A stretch of DNA of 36,610 nucleotides from CAZCFB01 sp964511535 (GTDB lineage: Bacteria > Myxococcota_A > Polyangia > GCA-2747355 > CAZCFB01), in assembly GCA_964511535.1 (NCBI GenBank), contig CAZEFW010000089.1, forward strand, positions 1-36,610, written 5' to 3'. Positions 30,460 to 36,610 of this stretch are shown piece by piece. Every line of letters starts with the position of its first letter. The first letter of the stretch is position 1. Under the pieces are notes generated by a model. That model saw nothing but the letters and a program-made list of their open reading frames with translations. It was not told where the DNA came from and did not search any database. The translations under genes were made by a program, and so were the position numbers.

Positions 30460-30945
30460 TCACGAAGGCAGGGCCGCCAGCTCCGTCGCCTGGAGCACCA
30501 GCCGAGCCGGAGGCTGGCGGTAACCTGCCGGGGCGCCGTTGACGTCGGGCACCCGCTCCACCGGCCCCTGGACCCACACCCGCTCCCCGGCCAGCAAGCG
30601 CTGCTCCAGCATGGAGACGCGCTGGCGTGGTCGCGGAGCCCGGCGGTTGAGCCGCCGGTAGAGCTGCGCCAGGCGCTCATCCCGCGGGGGCAGCCTGCCC
30701 AGGCGCACCCGGTGCCGGCGGGCGGCTTCCAGGTGCAGGGTTGCCCGGGTCCAGTCCACCAGCACCTCGCCCAGGCGGCAGACCAGCAGGAAGGGCGCGC
30801 CTGTGAGCTCGGAGCTGCCGCCCGGGCTGAAGCCCTCCATCACCCGCTGGAGCCAGGTGAGCCGCACCCGGTACAGGGCACAACCTGCACCGGACAGCGG
30901 CGCCTCCAGGGCCACCAGCGGCCGCACAGTGCCCACCAGGTCCAC
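30460..30945 (-). CDS. Hypothetical protein, possibly GIDE-like fold
   Basis: GTG 30945 lies 2 bp after the stop of the CreD-like gene, so it is probably translated by coupling. The 161-residue protein starts MDLVGTVRPLVALEAPLSG, continues GCALYRVRLTW and GAPFLLVCRLGEVLVDWTRA, and ends VWVQGPVERVPDVNG. The order 'aPLSG..C..yR.R', 'pFll...g.vlVD..', and a late 'v.v.G.ve' resembles the GIDE domain seen in bacterial membrane proteins, but here without membrane segments. I give that as a weak guess. Confidence 0.5.
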   Translation of the reverse strand: MDLVGTVRPLVALEAPLSGAGCALYRVRLTWLQRVMEGFSPGGSSELTGAPFLLVCRLGEVLVDWTRATLHLEAARRHRVRLGRLPPRDERLAQLYRRLNRRAPRPRQRVSMLEQRLLAGERVWVQGPVERVPDVNGAPAGYRQPPARLVLQATELAALPS

Positions 30946-30947
30946 GG

Positions 30948-32432
30948 TCAGTCGATCCGGCTGTAGAGCTGCACGCCGGCCGCGGCCGCGGCCACCGGGG
31001 CTGCATCAGCCGCGGGCGCGGCGCCCGGCACGGCCACCTGGGCCGGCGGCGGTGCGGGCTCACCGTCGGGGTCATGCCCCGGAACGGGCGGCCCTCCCCC
31101 GCCGAACTTCTCGGCCCAGTCGATGCGCCCGGTGAGCTGCATCACCACGAACAGGGTCAGCACCGAGAAGATGGTGATGGTCAGCCCGGTGTAGCCGTCC
31201 AGGAAGAAGGCCAGCGAAAAGAGCACCAGGTACAGCAGCTGGGCGCCGCCAGCCCACAGCATGGCGAACCGCGTCCCCACGGCCAGGCGCAGGTAGGAGG
31301 TCACCAGCCCCACCGAGGTGGCGGACGCGATGGAGAACGCCAGCCACAGCGGCAGGTGGTCCACCAGGTAAGCCATCAACAGGTGGAACGCGAAGAACGC
31401 CGCGGCCAGCATGCCGTAGTGCACCGGGTGCAGCCGCACCTGCCGCAGCACCGACACCAGCATCAGCACGAAGAAGAAGAAGAACAGCGACACCGGCGCG
31501 AAGCGGGAGATCTCCGACGACAGCGGCCCCGGGTTGAGCTTGTGAGGCATGTCCACGGCGATGCTGCTGTCTGCCAGCAGGTTGCCGAACTGCCAGGTCA
31601 GGTCCCAGCCGCCGCCCGATCGCGCCTCCTTGGCCGAGGGCGACAGGGAGGACGCCGGGAAGTCGACCTTCTGGAAGTTGGTCTGCACGGCGAGCTTGAA
31701 GTTGCGCGCGCGGGAGGTGTTGGCGCCGAAGGAGTAGTTCCAGCGGTCCATTCCGCGCGAGCTGTACTTCAGCCGCACCTTGCGCGTGGCCCCCGGCTCG
31801 AAGGTCACCCGGGCCACGGCGGCCGAGGCGCTGGATCCGGAGTCGTCGCCCTGGTTGGTGATCTCCACCGGCACCTCCTCGCCGTCCACCTCCATGGTGA
31901 AGGCGTCGTAGATGGCGCCGCTGGCGGGAAAGGCGACCCACAGCTGGGCCTTGCGACGGCACGGGCTGGTGTTCTTGAACGCGTAGGCGCCGTCGAACTT
32001 CACCCCGTAGGTGCTGTACCAGAGCAGCCCCTTGCGACGGTGCTCGAGATCCAGCTTGACCGCGGCGTCGGTGGCCTCCGGCTCCAGCGCCACGGTCTGC
32101 TGACAGATGTCTGGCACGGGAGGCGGCTTGGGCGCAGGGGCCGGGGCCGCCTCGCCCGCCTTGCCCGCCTTGCCCGCCTTGGCGGCGAGGATCGGTGGGG
32201 CGGATCTGGCCAGAGGCGCGGGCACCCGGGAGAGGGTCACCCCGGGAGGCACCTGGGTGTGCGTGCCGCCCCAGAGGCGACCCACCTGAGCCCGCAGGGT
32301 GTGGTCCTGGTCAACGGTGCGGCGGTATGTCACCGCCCCGAGGTAGAGCCACGCGCAGGCGGTGACCAGGTAGATGAACCCCACCGCCACCAGGTAGCGG
32401 ACGGTGATCTTGAACGGCTTGGCGTTGGACAT
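30948..32432 (-). CDS. creD: CreD-like inner membrane protein
   Basis: ATG 32432 follows AAGGAG and gives 494 residues. One N-terminal membrane helix (about 12-34) is followed by a large periplasmic region with a Lys-Ala-Gly/Pro linker (about 83-105). From about 310 there are five or six helices, including VLRQVRLHPVHYGMLAAAFF, SYLRLAVGTRFAMLW and LFVVMQLTGRIDWAEKF, the CreD pattern. CreD is an inner-membrane protein of the CreBC regulon in enterobacteria; its molecular role is not known. The tail after the last helix is rich in Pro/Ala. First gene of the minus-strand set; divergent from the NlpC/P60 gene. Confidence 0.78.
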   Translation of the reverse strand: MSNAKPFKITVRYLVAVGFIYLVTACAWLYLGAVTYRRTVDQDHTLRAQVGRLWGGTHTQVPPGVTLSRVPAPLARSAPPILAAKAGKAGKAGEAAPAPAPKPPPVPDICQQTVALEPEATDAAVKLDLEHRRKGLLWYSTYGVKFDGAYAFKNTSPCRRKAQLWVAFPASGAIYDAFTMEVDGEEVPVEITNQGDDSGSSASAAVARVTFEPGATRKVRLKYSSRGMDRWNYSFGANTSRARNFKLAVQTNFQKVDFPASSLSPSAKEARSGGGWDLTWQFGNLLADSSIAVDMPHKLNPGPLSSEISRFAPVSLFFFFFVLMLVSVLRQVRLHPVHYGMLAAAFFAFHLLMAYLVDHLPLWLAFSIASATSVGLVTSYLRLAVGTRFAMLWAGGAQLLYLVLFSLAFFLDGYTGLTITIFSVLTLFVVMQLTGRIDWAEKFGGGGPPVPGHDPDGEPAPPPAQVAVPGAAPAADAAPVAAAAAGVQLYSRID

Positions 32433-32593
32433 GTTCGTTTCTCCTTTCCCCTGTTATCGCGGCGGGGAAAGGCCTGGAGATGTCGGCCGTATTGAGAAGT
32501 CGAGGAGAGAATGTGGCGAACCTGTGGCAGCGCGAAAAGGATCCAAAAATGCGCGATCCCTGGCCGGGGGTGCTAGGGTGCGGAGTTGATCCG

Positions 32594-34042
32594 ATGCGAT
32601 CCCTCGCTGCATACCCTGGATCCGCTTGTTTACTGGCGATCTTGCTCTGCGCGGGCTGTCCCGCGCCCAAGGCCGGATCCGCGCCCGAGACCGGCGCCAC
32701 CCCGGCGGCCCTGGCCCGGCCCTGCCCTTCGGACGCGCCGGCGCCGCCGGTGCTGCCGCTGGCGCGGCCCGAGCACAGCCTGTCCGAGTTCTGGCTCTCC
32801 CGCATGGAGCAGCCTGACCGGGTGGTGCTGACGCCCGAGGCCATCGACGGTCATAACCGCCGGATCCTCTCCATGGAGAAGGACGGCTACCCGGTGGGGC
32901 GATTCGACCTGCTGAGGTTCCGCCGCACCAAGCCCCAGATCCAGGCCGCCCTCACCCGACGTATGGCCGCCCTGAAGGAGGTGGTGGAGGGCGGCAAGTG
33001 GGTCATGCCCGACGGATCCCGCGCGGACAGCGTGCTGGAGCAGGTGCGCCGGCGCATGCAGGACGCGAAGCCGACGCGCCAGTACCGCGTGGTCCACCGC
33101 AGCGCGGATCTGCGCTGCTTCCCCACGGCCAGTCCGCTGTACGAGAAGGCGTGGGACGAGTCGTTCGACATGGTGCAGTGCTCGCGCCTGCGGGTGGGCG
33201 AGCCGGTGCAGGTGGTGGCCCTGGCGCCAGATTACTACTATGTCTTTGCCAGCTACGCCGAGGGCTGGGTGGAGGCGGCGGCCCTGACTCCCGCCCTGAG
33301 CGACGAGCAGGCCCGGGCCTTTCTGGCCCCCGAGGATTACGTGGTGGTGCAGGCCGACCGGCTGCCCATCTGGTCCGCGTCCGAGGGCGGCGATCTGATC
33401 GGCATGGTGCGCATGGGCCTGCGGCTGCCGCTGCTCACCGCGCCGGCCACCGCGGGCGGGCGGGTGCGCGTGGCCCTGCCCACGGCCTCGGGCATCAGCC
33501 AGGGCTGGGCGGACCTGAGCCCCGGCGACCTCTCCATGTCGTACTCGCCCGTAACCCGGGCGGCGGTTATCCGGCGCGCCATGAGCATGCTCGGCGCCCC
33601 ATACGGCTGGGGCGGCGTGGGCGGCACCCGCGACTGCTCCCGCTTCATGATGGACCTGATGGGCACCTTCGGCGTGCTGCTGCCGCGTAACTCCTGGATG
33701 CAGTCCCGGGCCGGCGTGCGGCGCGTGGACGTCTCGAAGCTGGACGACGAGGCCAAGGAGCGCGCCATCGAGCAGGCCGCGCAGGGCGCGGTGGTGCTGC
33801 TGTACATGAAGGGCCACATCATGCTCTACCTCGGCCGCGACGGGGACCACCTGTACGCGTTCCACCTCTTCTCCGGCTATCTCGAGCTCTGCCCGGGCGG
33901 CGGCGAGACCATGATGCGCGCCAACCGCGCCCTGGTCTCGGCGCTGGAGCTGGGCAGGGGCTCGTCACGCAAGGCGTTCATCCGGCGCATCTCGTCCCTG
34001 GTGGTGCTGGGCGGCGAAGCCGAGGCGGGAGGTGAGCTGTGA
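32594..34042 (+). CDS. NlpC/P60 peptidase lipoprotein with SH3-type N-terminal region
   Basis: ATG 32594 has GGAG at 8-nt spacing and gives a lipoprotein signal ending ILLCAGC (Cys22) in a 482-residue protein. Residues about 80-310 hold SH3-like beta segments (RVVHRSADLRCFPT, EGWVEAAAL). The C-terminal NlpC/P60 domain has catalytic Cys348 (GGTRDCSRFMMDL), His408 (KGHIMLYLG) and a third polar residue, probably His424 (YAFHLF). Such enzymes cleave D-Glu-mDAP type bonds in wall peptides. It overlaps the BrkB-like gene (GTGA), so both are made together. Confidence 0.88.
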   Translation: MRSLAAYPGSACLLAILLCAGCPAPKAGSAPETGATPAALARPCPSDAPAPPVLPLARPEHSLSEFWLSRMEQPDRVVLTPEAIDGHNRRILSMEKDGYPVGRFDLLRFRRTKPQIQAALTRRMAALKEVVEGGKWVMPDGSRADSVLEQVRRRMQDAKPTRQYRVVHRSADLRCFPTASPLYEKAWDESFDMVQCSRLRVGEPVQVVALAPDYYYVFASYAEGWVEAAALTPALSDEQARAFLAPEDYVVVQADRLPIWSASEGGDLIGMVRMGLRLPLLTAPATAGGRVRVALPTASGISQGWADLSPGDLSMSYSPVTRAAVIRRAMSMLGAPYGWGGVGGTRDCSRFMMDLMGTFGVLLPRNSWMQSRAGVRRVDVSKLDDEAKERAIEQAAQGAVVLLYMKGHIMLYLGRDGDHLYAFHLFSGYLELCPGGGETMMRANRALVSALELGRGSSRKAFIRRISSLVVLGGEAEAGGEL

Positions 34043-35400
34043 GCGACGCAGAGCAGCCCACCTCCCTGCGGCAGCGGCTGGCCAGCCTGTGGGATCCGGT
34101 GTGGCTGCGGGTCTGGGCCAACGAGTACCGGGGCAAGAAGGGCTGGCGCGCGTTCGCGGTGCGGCAGCTCGAGGTGTTCATGCTCACGGCGCGCTCCCTG
34201 TACCAGGAGAAGATCACCCTGCGGGCGGCGGCGCTGACTTACCACACCATGCTCTCCATCGTGCCGCTGCTGGCGGTGGCGTTCGCCCTGTTCAAGGCGT
34301 TCGGCGGCCTGCGCCGGCTGGAGGCGCCGCTCAAGCGCACCATCGTGGAGAACCTGGCGGTGGGCCGGGCCGACGAGGTGATGTCCATGCTGGAGAAGTA
34401 CGTGGACAACATCAACGCCGGGGCCATCGCCGGCGTGGGCGTGCTGATCCTGTTCTACTCGGCGGTGGGGCTGCTGACCAACATGGAGAAGTCCCTCAAC
34501 GAGATCTGGGCCACCCGGCGCAAGCGGACCTTCTTCGTGCGCTTCGCCATCTTCTGGTGCCTGATCACCCTCACCCCGCTGCTGGTGGGCTACTCCATCT
34601 CGCTGACGGCGCGCTTCCAGAGCTCCGCCTTCGCCATCAAGGTGCTCGGCTGGCTGCCCTTCGGCCTCGGCACCCTGGTCCTGTCGGCCACTTCGATCCT
34701 CTCGGTGTGCATCGCGTTTACGCTGCTCTACCTCATCGTGCCGTCGGCCAAGGTCCGCGTGACCGCGGCGCTGGCCGGGGGGCTGGTGGGGGGCGTGCTG
34801 TGGAACCTGGGCAAGTACCTGTTCATCAACCTCACCGCCGGCTCCATGAAGTACAGCGCGGTGTATGGCGCCCTGGGCGTGCTGCCGCTGCTGATGATCT
34901 GGATGTACGTCTCGTGGATCATCGTGCTGTTCGGCGCCACGTTCGCCTTCGCCACCCAGTCGGTGCGCGCCGAGTCGCTGGAGGTGGGCGCGCTGCGGCT
35001 CAACCAGCGCTTCCGCGAGCAGCTGTCGCTGCGGCTGTGCGCGGCGGTGGCGGCGCGGTTTCGGGCGGGGGATGCCCCGCCCACCCTGGAGCAGCTCACG
35101 CGGGAGGTCCAGGCGCTCGGGCCGGTGGTGCGCCGGGTGATGGACACCCTGTGCGCCCACGGGCTGCTGGTGCAGGTGGAGGGCAACGGCGAGGAGGGGC
35201 GAGGCGGCTTCTTGCCCGGGCAGGACATCGGGGAGCAGACCCTGGCCGGGGTGGTGCGGGTGCTGCGGCAGGAGGACGGCAAGTCGTTCGAGATGGCCGA
35301 GGACGAGACCACCACCCGGGTGATCGAAGCGCTGGCCGAGGCGGACGCGGCCGGCGAGAAGCTGCTGGCCGAGGTGAGCCTGAAGGATCTGGCCAGGTAG
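34039..35400 (+). CDS. YihY/virulence factor BrkB family membrane protein
   Basis: GTG 34039 overlaps the preceding stop (GTGA) and gives 453 residues. The family signature is clear: KITLRAAALTYHTMLSIVPL, GVGVLILFYSAVGLLTNMEK, NEIWATRRKRTFFVRF, and AGGLVGGVLWNLGKYLF followed by SMKYSAVYGALGVLPLLMIW. About six membrane helices are expected. After about residue 310 there is a soluble tail of 140 residues with a winged-helix-like segment (QLTREVQALGPVVRRVMD), longer than in E. coli YihY. The family has no settled function; it is not ribonuclease BN as once annotated. Confidence 0.9.
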   Translation: MSDAEQPTSLRQRLASLWDPVWLRVWANEYRGKKGWRAFAVRQLEVFMLTARSLYQEKITLRAAALTYHTMLSIVPLLAVAFALFKAFGGLRRLEAPLKRTIVENLAVGRADEVMSMLEKYVDNINAGAIAGVGVLILFYSAVGLLTNMEKSLNEIWATRRKRTFFVRFAIFWCLITLTPLLVGYSISLTARFQSSAFAIKVLGWLPFGLGTLVLSATSILSVCIAFTLLYLIVPSAKVRVTAALAGGLVGGVLWNLGKYLFINLTAGSMKYSAVYGALGVLPLLMIWMYVSWIIVLFGATFAFATQSVRAESLEVGALRLNQRFREQLSLRLCAAVAARFRAGDAPPTLEQLTREVQALGPVVRRVMDTLCAHGLLVQVEGNGEEGRGGFLPGQDIGEQTLAGVVRVLRQEDGKSFEMAEDETTTRVIEALAEADAAGEKLLAEVSLKDLAR

Positions 35401-35412
35401 CGGCGGCGGTAG

Positions 35413-35459
35413 CGGCGGCGGCGCGCCGCCGCCGAATGCCAGGATGCCAGGATGCCAGA
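35413..35459. repeat. 22-bp palindrome followed by three 8-bp repeats
   Basis: CGGCGGCGGCG and CGCCGCCGCCG are adjacent perfect inverted halves (35413-35434). ATGCCAGG at 35436-35443 and 35444-35451 and ATGCCAGA at 35452-35459 follow, and ATGCC occurs once more at 35468. It lies between convergent genes and may help termination, though there is no T-run. Confidence 0.55.
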
Positions 35460-35488
35460 ACGCCGAAATGCCAAAATGGTGATGGAGC

Positions 35489-36367
35489 CTATAGCTCCAG
35501 GCCTTCCACCTTCTCCACTCCGTCAACCGCGCTGTACTTGCCCCTGTCGTCTCGACTGACGCTGGCCATGGCCACCTCGTGGTCGTGGGTGAACAGCAGG
35601 CGCGTGCCCTCCCGGATGCAGCGGCCGAGGAAGACCTGCTTCTCCTCGATGAGCAGCTCGGGGTAGCGGTCGTAGCCCATGGTCACGGGCAGGTGGACCC
35701 AGGGCGCGCCCGGGATCAGGTCGCCGCAGAAGGCCACGCTGCCGCCGTCGCCGTCCAGGCGGGTGAGCAGCAGGCCCGGGGTGTGGCCGTCGGAGAGCGT
35801 GAAGGAGAAGTCGGGGCCCAGGGTGTCGCTCCCCTGCCCTTCGGCGATGAGCTCCAGCCGGCCCGACGCCTCCAGCAGCTCGTGCAGCTCCGGGATGAAC
35901 GAGGCGCGGTCGCGGAAGTGCGGCGCGTTTGCCCGCTCCCAGGCGCGGGCGCCCACCACGAAGCGCGCGTTGGGGAACACGAGCTGGTAGCCGCCTTCGG
36001 GCCGCCAGGGGGTGAGCAGGCCGCCGGCGTGGTCGAAGTGCAGGTGGGACAGCACCACCACGTCCACGTCCCCGGGGTCCACGCCGGCGCGCGCCAGGTT
36101 CATCAGCAGCTGGTGCCCCGGCTCCGCCACGCCGAAGCGATCCGCCAGCTTCGGCTCGAAGAACACGCCGATGCCGGCCTCCAGCAAGATCCGCCGGTCC
36201 CGCGCGGAGTCGTGAATCAGAAACGCCCGGCAAGCCAGCGGGATGCGGTGCCGTTCGTCAGCCTCGATCCACCGCGACCAGAGCGCGCGCGGCACGTTTC
36301 CAAACATGGCCCCGCCGTCGAGGCGCTGGGCGTTTCCTTCGATGCTTTGGATGATGTACTGAGACAT
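35489..36367 (-). CDS. Metallo-beta-lactamase-fold hydrolase
   Basis: ATG 36367 follows AGGAGGAGC at good spacing and gives 292 residues. The metal motif SHLHFDHAGG supplies His108, His110, Asp112 and His113; SDGHTPGLLLTRL, SVAFCGDLIPG and LLFTHDHEVA supply the remaining ligands. The pattern fits the soluble branch that contains N-acyl-homoserine lactonases and related esterases. No signal peptide is seen, so it is cytoplasmic. Substrate cannot be told from sequence. It appears to be a single gene. Confidence 0.88.
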   Translation of the reverse strand: MSQYIIQSIEGNAQRLDGGAMFGNVPRALWSRWIEADERHRIPLACRAFLIHDSARDRRILLEAGIGVFFEPKLADRFGVAEPGHQLLMNLARAGVDPGDVDVVVLSHLHFDHAGGLLTPWRPEGGYQLVFPNARFVVGARAWERANAPHFRDRASFIPELHELLEASGRLELIAEGQGSDTLGPDFSFTLSDGHTPGLLLTRLDGDGGSVAFCGDLIPGAPWVHLPVTMGYDRYPELLIEEKQVFLGRCIREGTRLLFTHDHEVAMASVSRDDRGKYSAVDGVEKVEGLEL

Positions 36368-36500
36368 TTGGGCAGCTCCTCCTGATGCTGGTTCCGGCGA
36401 AGAACACAGGCAGCCGACAGTCTACATTCCACCGGGAAAACATGGCACCTCGACGGGGCCAAATGACGCGATTTTGTTGCCGAATTCGGCCGCTCCATGG

Positions 36501-36528
36501 TTGACTTTTTCGCCCCATGAACTATACT
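36501..36528 (+). promoter_or_regulatory. Sigma-70 promoter at the right end
   Basis: TTGACT (36501-36506) and TATACT (36523-36528) are 16 bp apart in an AT-rich patch. Transcription would start near 36535, about 29 nt before ATG 36564. The rest of the divergent gap (36368-36500) shows nothing I can name. Confidence 0.65.
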
Positions 36529-36563
36529 TAAACCTCCGAAATAAATCATAAAAAGGCTTATTC

Positions 36564-36610
36564 ATGACCCTCGAAAAACCCATCGAGAGCGCGCCCGATC
36601 TGTCCCGCGA
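36564..36610 (+). CDS. Start of an unknown gene, cut by the window end
   Basis: ATG 36564 has AAGG 7 nt upstream and a good promoter before that. Only the first 15 codons are visible (MTLEKPIESAPDLSR). The N-terminus is polar with no signal peptide. No family can be assigned. Confidence 0.55.
   Translation, partial: MTLEKPIESAPDLSR

Noticed and set aside
1..36610. CRISPR arrays, tRNA/rRNA genes, insertion sequences or phage genes
   Set aside because: No repeat-spacer pattern, no transposase or phage motif, and no tRNA-like sequence were recognised on either strand.

Overview
The window is a GC-rich chromosomal segment from a draft assembly; it has one 10-N scaffold gap at 8554-8563. It most probably comes from a Myxococcota-like (former Deltaproteobacteria) bacterium. 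The clues are the many lipobox proteins and Cys-rich secreted proteins, a calcium-motif segment (CDGKDNDCDGQVDEG) with a MYXO-CTERM-like tail on one protein, a PilZ-like/Hsp70 fusion, and an HdrA-MvhD fusion beside a group 3c-type [NiFe] hydrogenase. I see no tRNA, rRNA, CRISPR array, insertion sequence or phage gene. The taxonomic call is an inference from protein style, not from a marker gene.

Left part (1-9300). The tail of a COG2403 GTPase is followed by a lipoprotein with 78-bp Cys-rich tandem repeats, a DUF429 protein, and an actin-like/Hsp70 ATPase carrying an N-terminal PilZ-like domain and no substrate-binding domain. Next come a UPF0158 protein, rpoZ with a clear sigma-70 promoter, a charged conserved hypothetical, a radical SAM enzyme, pcnB (interrupted by the gap), and a small protein with a histone H1-like Lys/Ala tail.

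Middle part (9383-24811). A minus-strand tyrosine/homogentisate catabolic operon (hpd, FAH-family hydrolase, hmgA, flavin reductase-like) has tight start/stop overlaps. Divergent from it are a beta-propeller lipoprotein and a translationally coupled M23 metallopeptidase, then a cold-shock protein with a strong terminator. The minus-strand hydrogenase operon (hdrA-mvhD fusion, mvhG, mvhA) would couple H2 to a flavin-based iron-sulfur electron carrier. After it lie a lipoprotein alpha/beta hydrolase, a PlsC-like acyltransferase and an unrecognised lipoprotein.

Right part (24834-36610). A highly structured palindromic intergenic element lies next to a Cys-rich solenoid-like lipoprotein. A GH31 lipoprotein resembling sulfoquinovosidases overlaps a two-domain lipoprotein (DUF6265-like plus SRPBCC). 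A four-gene minus-strand set (CreD-like, GIDE-like, 3D-domain, zinc-ribbon) diverges from an NlpC/P60 plus YihY/BrkB pair. A metallo-beta-lactamase-fold hydrolase and the first codons of a gene behind a good promoter end the window. Several genes, mostly for lipoproteins, lack a Shine-Dalgarno sequence and have a -10-like hexamer only 6-10 nt before the start codon, which suggests leaderless transcripts.
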